A program made the translations under genes and the position numbers. A stretch of 64,000 nt of DNA from an uncultured Saprospiraceae bacterium (GTDB taxonomy: Bacteria; Bacteroidota; Bacteroidia; Chitinophagales; Saprospiraceae). Position 1 is the stretch's first letter, and each line of letters opens with the position of its first letter. Shown here in pieces: positions 63,346 through 64,000 of the stretch. The notes under the pieces were generated by a model. The model was not told the origin of the DNA. It saw only the letters and a program-made list of their open reading frames with translations, and searched no databases. The DNA lies in assembly GCA_937921775.1 (NCBI GenBank), contig CAKZUK010000083.1, positions 1 to 64,000 of the forward strand. The letters are read 5' to 3'.

Positions 63346-63829
63346 ATTGGGTAGTTTTTAATTTAAATAATCGGAAACTTTTAGAGATTTGGTTTTGTGA
63401 GTTGTCATTCTGAGTTAACCTGTCTACTCGGCGCAGCAGGTAGAGTCGAATGTATCGTTAGAATACTTTGGTCAGTTGTCATCCCGAGCGACGAAGGAAT
63501 CGAGGGATAAAAGAATAAGTGTTTCTAATTTCGAGCGTCCCATAGAATATTCATTCAAGTCATAAGTCGAGAAATATACCTTTTATAAAATTTAGAATTC
63601 AATCTTTCCATAAAATAACTTTGTGCTTTATTAGAGGTAGATTTCTCGACTCCTTCGTCGCTCGAAATTCCCTGATGTGATTGCATTGTCCCTCGACTAG
63701 GCTCGGGATGACAACAAGCGAGGAATATTCTTGCTATTGTTCGACTACGCTCGGGATGGAAGTTGATCAATCCTTTCTTCTTCACCTTTCTTTTGTACGA
63801 GTACTTTTTTTTGATCAACAAGATGAATA
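63346..63829. repeat. Intergenic cluster of GTCATCCCGAGC-type palindromic repeats
   Basis: No gene. GTTGTCATCCCGAGC (63475-63489) and GCTCGGGATGACAAC (63701-63715) are exact inverted copies bounding about 240 bases. GAGCGACGAAGGAATCGAG (63486-63504) is inverted at 63645-63663 with one change. Further partial copies are at 63399-63413 (GTTGTCATTCTGAG) and 63742-63758 (GACTACGCTCGGGATGG). Repeats of this type are widespread between genes in Bacteroidota genomes. A frame at 63555-63821 is only a translation of these repeats. Confidence 0.75.
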
Positions 63830-64000
63830 CTATAAACGAATAAGCGCTTTCAGCTCATCCGTTAGTTCTGTTTGCCGATTTAGAATCTCATCGGTTTCGC
63901 TTTTCTGTTCCTTTCTTTTTTTATTCCAGTGACTTATTTTTTTGTAACGAATATATTTCTTTCGGTAGGCCCAGGCTAGTAATCCGAAAATGGGCAGACT
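63830..64000 (-). CDS. C-terminal end of an unknown membrane-linked protein, cut by the window
   Basis: The minus strand is open from the right edge to TAG 63830, giving 56 residues. It begins in a hydrophobic stretch (SLPIFGLLAWAY) followed by a very basic segment (RKKYIRYKKISHWNKKRKE) and a charged helix (DEILNRQTELTDELKAL). This looks like the end of a membrane helix with a cytoplasmic coiled tail. Family cannot be told from the fragment. Confidence 0.55.
   Translation of the reverse strand, partial: SLPIFGLLAWAYRKKYIRYKKISHWNKKRKEQKSETDEILNRQTELTDELKALIRL

Noticed and set aside
63555-63821. 88-codon minus-strand frame with repeated HPE-type motifs
   Set aside because: It is a translation of the GTCATCCCGAGC intergenic repeats and has no family features.

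Overview
The window looks like a chromosomal segment of a Bacteroidota bacterium, possibly class Saprospiria (class is a low-confidence inference). The evidence is: type IX secretion (T9SS) cargo with both type A and type B C-terminal sorting domains; promoters of the form TTG-N17-23-TAnnTTTG; almost no Shine-Dalgarno sequences; a short NusA; a PcrB-type prenylglyceryl phosphate synthase; and the futalosine-pathway enzyme MqnC. Base composition is even and AT-rich. I see no rRNA, tRNA, CRISPR array, phage or transposase gene. || Layout. 1-3545 is a huge secreted CotH/lamin-tail protein on the minus strand, cut by the left edge. 3546-4240 is a gene-free gap with a candidate structured RNA. 4241-11057 (minus) holds a GH3-family protein, uvrA, a purine nucleoside phosphorylase and mqnC. 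11160-16377 is the rimP-nusA-infB transcription/translation cluster, with a terminator-like hairpin in its leader, followed by an O-antigen-ligase-like membrane protein. 17863-21300 (minus) is uppS-bamA, for envelope building. 21545-24838 has an M3 oligopeptidase, a WecA/MraY-type glycolipid transferase and the fluoride channel crcB. 24909-28833 has a SPOR/peptidoglycan-binding-like protein, a PhyH dioxygenase and a GH25 lipoprotein. 28875-32249 is an ABC ATPase, a permease with an 11-histidine loop and two tandem exported CFFCG proteins, perhaps a metal (zinc-like) handling set. 32339-39645 holds two divergent T9SS cargo genes; the second has a broken signal-peptide frame. 39798-45610 has Xaa-Pro aminopeptidase, rpoN, a class-III aminotransferase and two small hypotheticals. 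45808-49698 is a DUF3857/transglutaminase pair, the first without its catalytic cysteine. 49855-52818 has pcrB, rsgA and an NdpA-like nucleoid protein. 53651-61152 has an OmpA lipoprotein, a 43-residue membrane protein, a trans-3-hydroxyproline dehydratase-like enzyme, two amidohydrolase genes and rsmG. 61391-63345 is a glycosyltransferase overlapping an unusual sigma factor. A truncated gene reaches the right edge. || How the parts connect. Much of the content is housekeeping (DNA repair, translation, outer-membrane assembly, cell-wall precursors). The accessory material is extracytoplasmic: T9SS cargo, the His-rich ABC set, DUF3857 proteins and amidohydrolases. Intergenic space is rich in palindromes that form several dispersed families: one with a GCGYG-type loop, one with a CCCGCTAACG core, and one of the GTCATCCCGAGC type near the right end. 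|| The most unusual signals are the tandem CFFCG/His-rich ABC locus, which also carries two perfect DnaA boxes; the candidate RNA at 3966-4140; the interleaved inverted repeats at 53305-53398; the leader hairpin before rimP; the signal-peptide frameshift at 35826-35923; and three cases of apparent catalytic-site loss paired with an intact relative or module.
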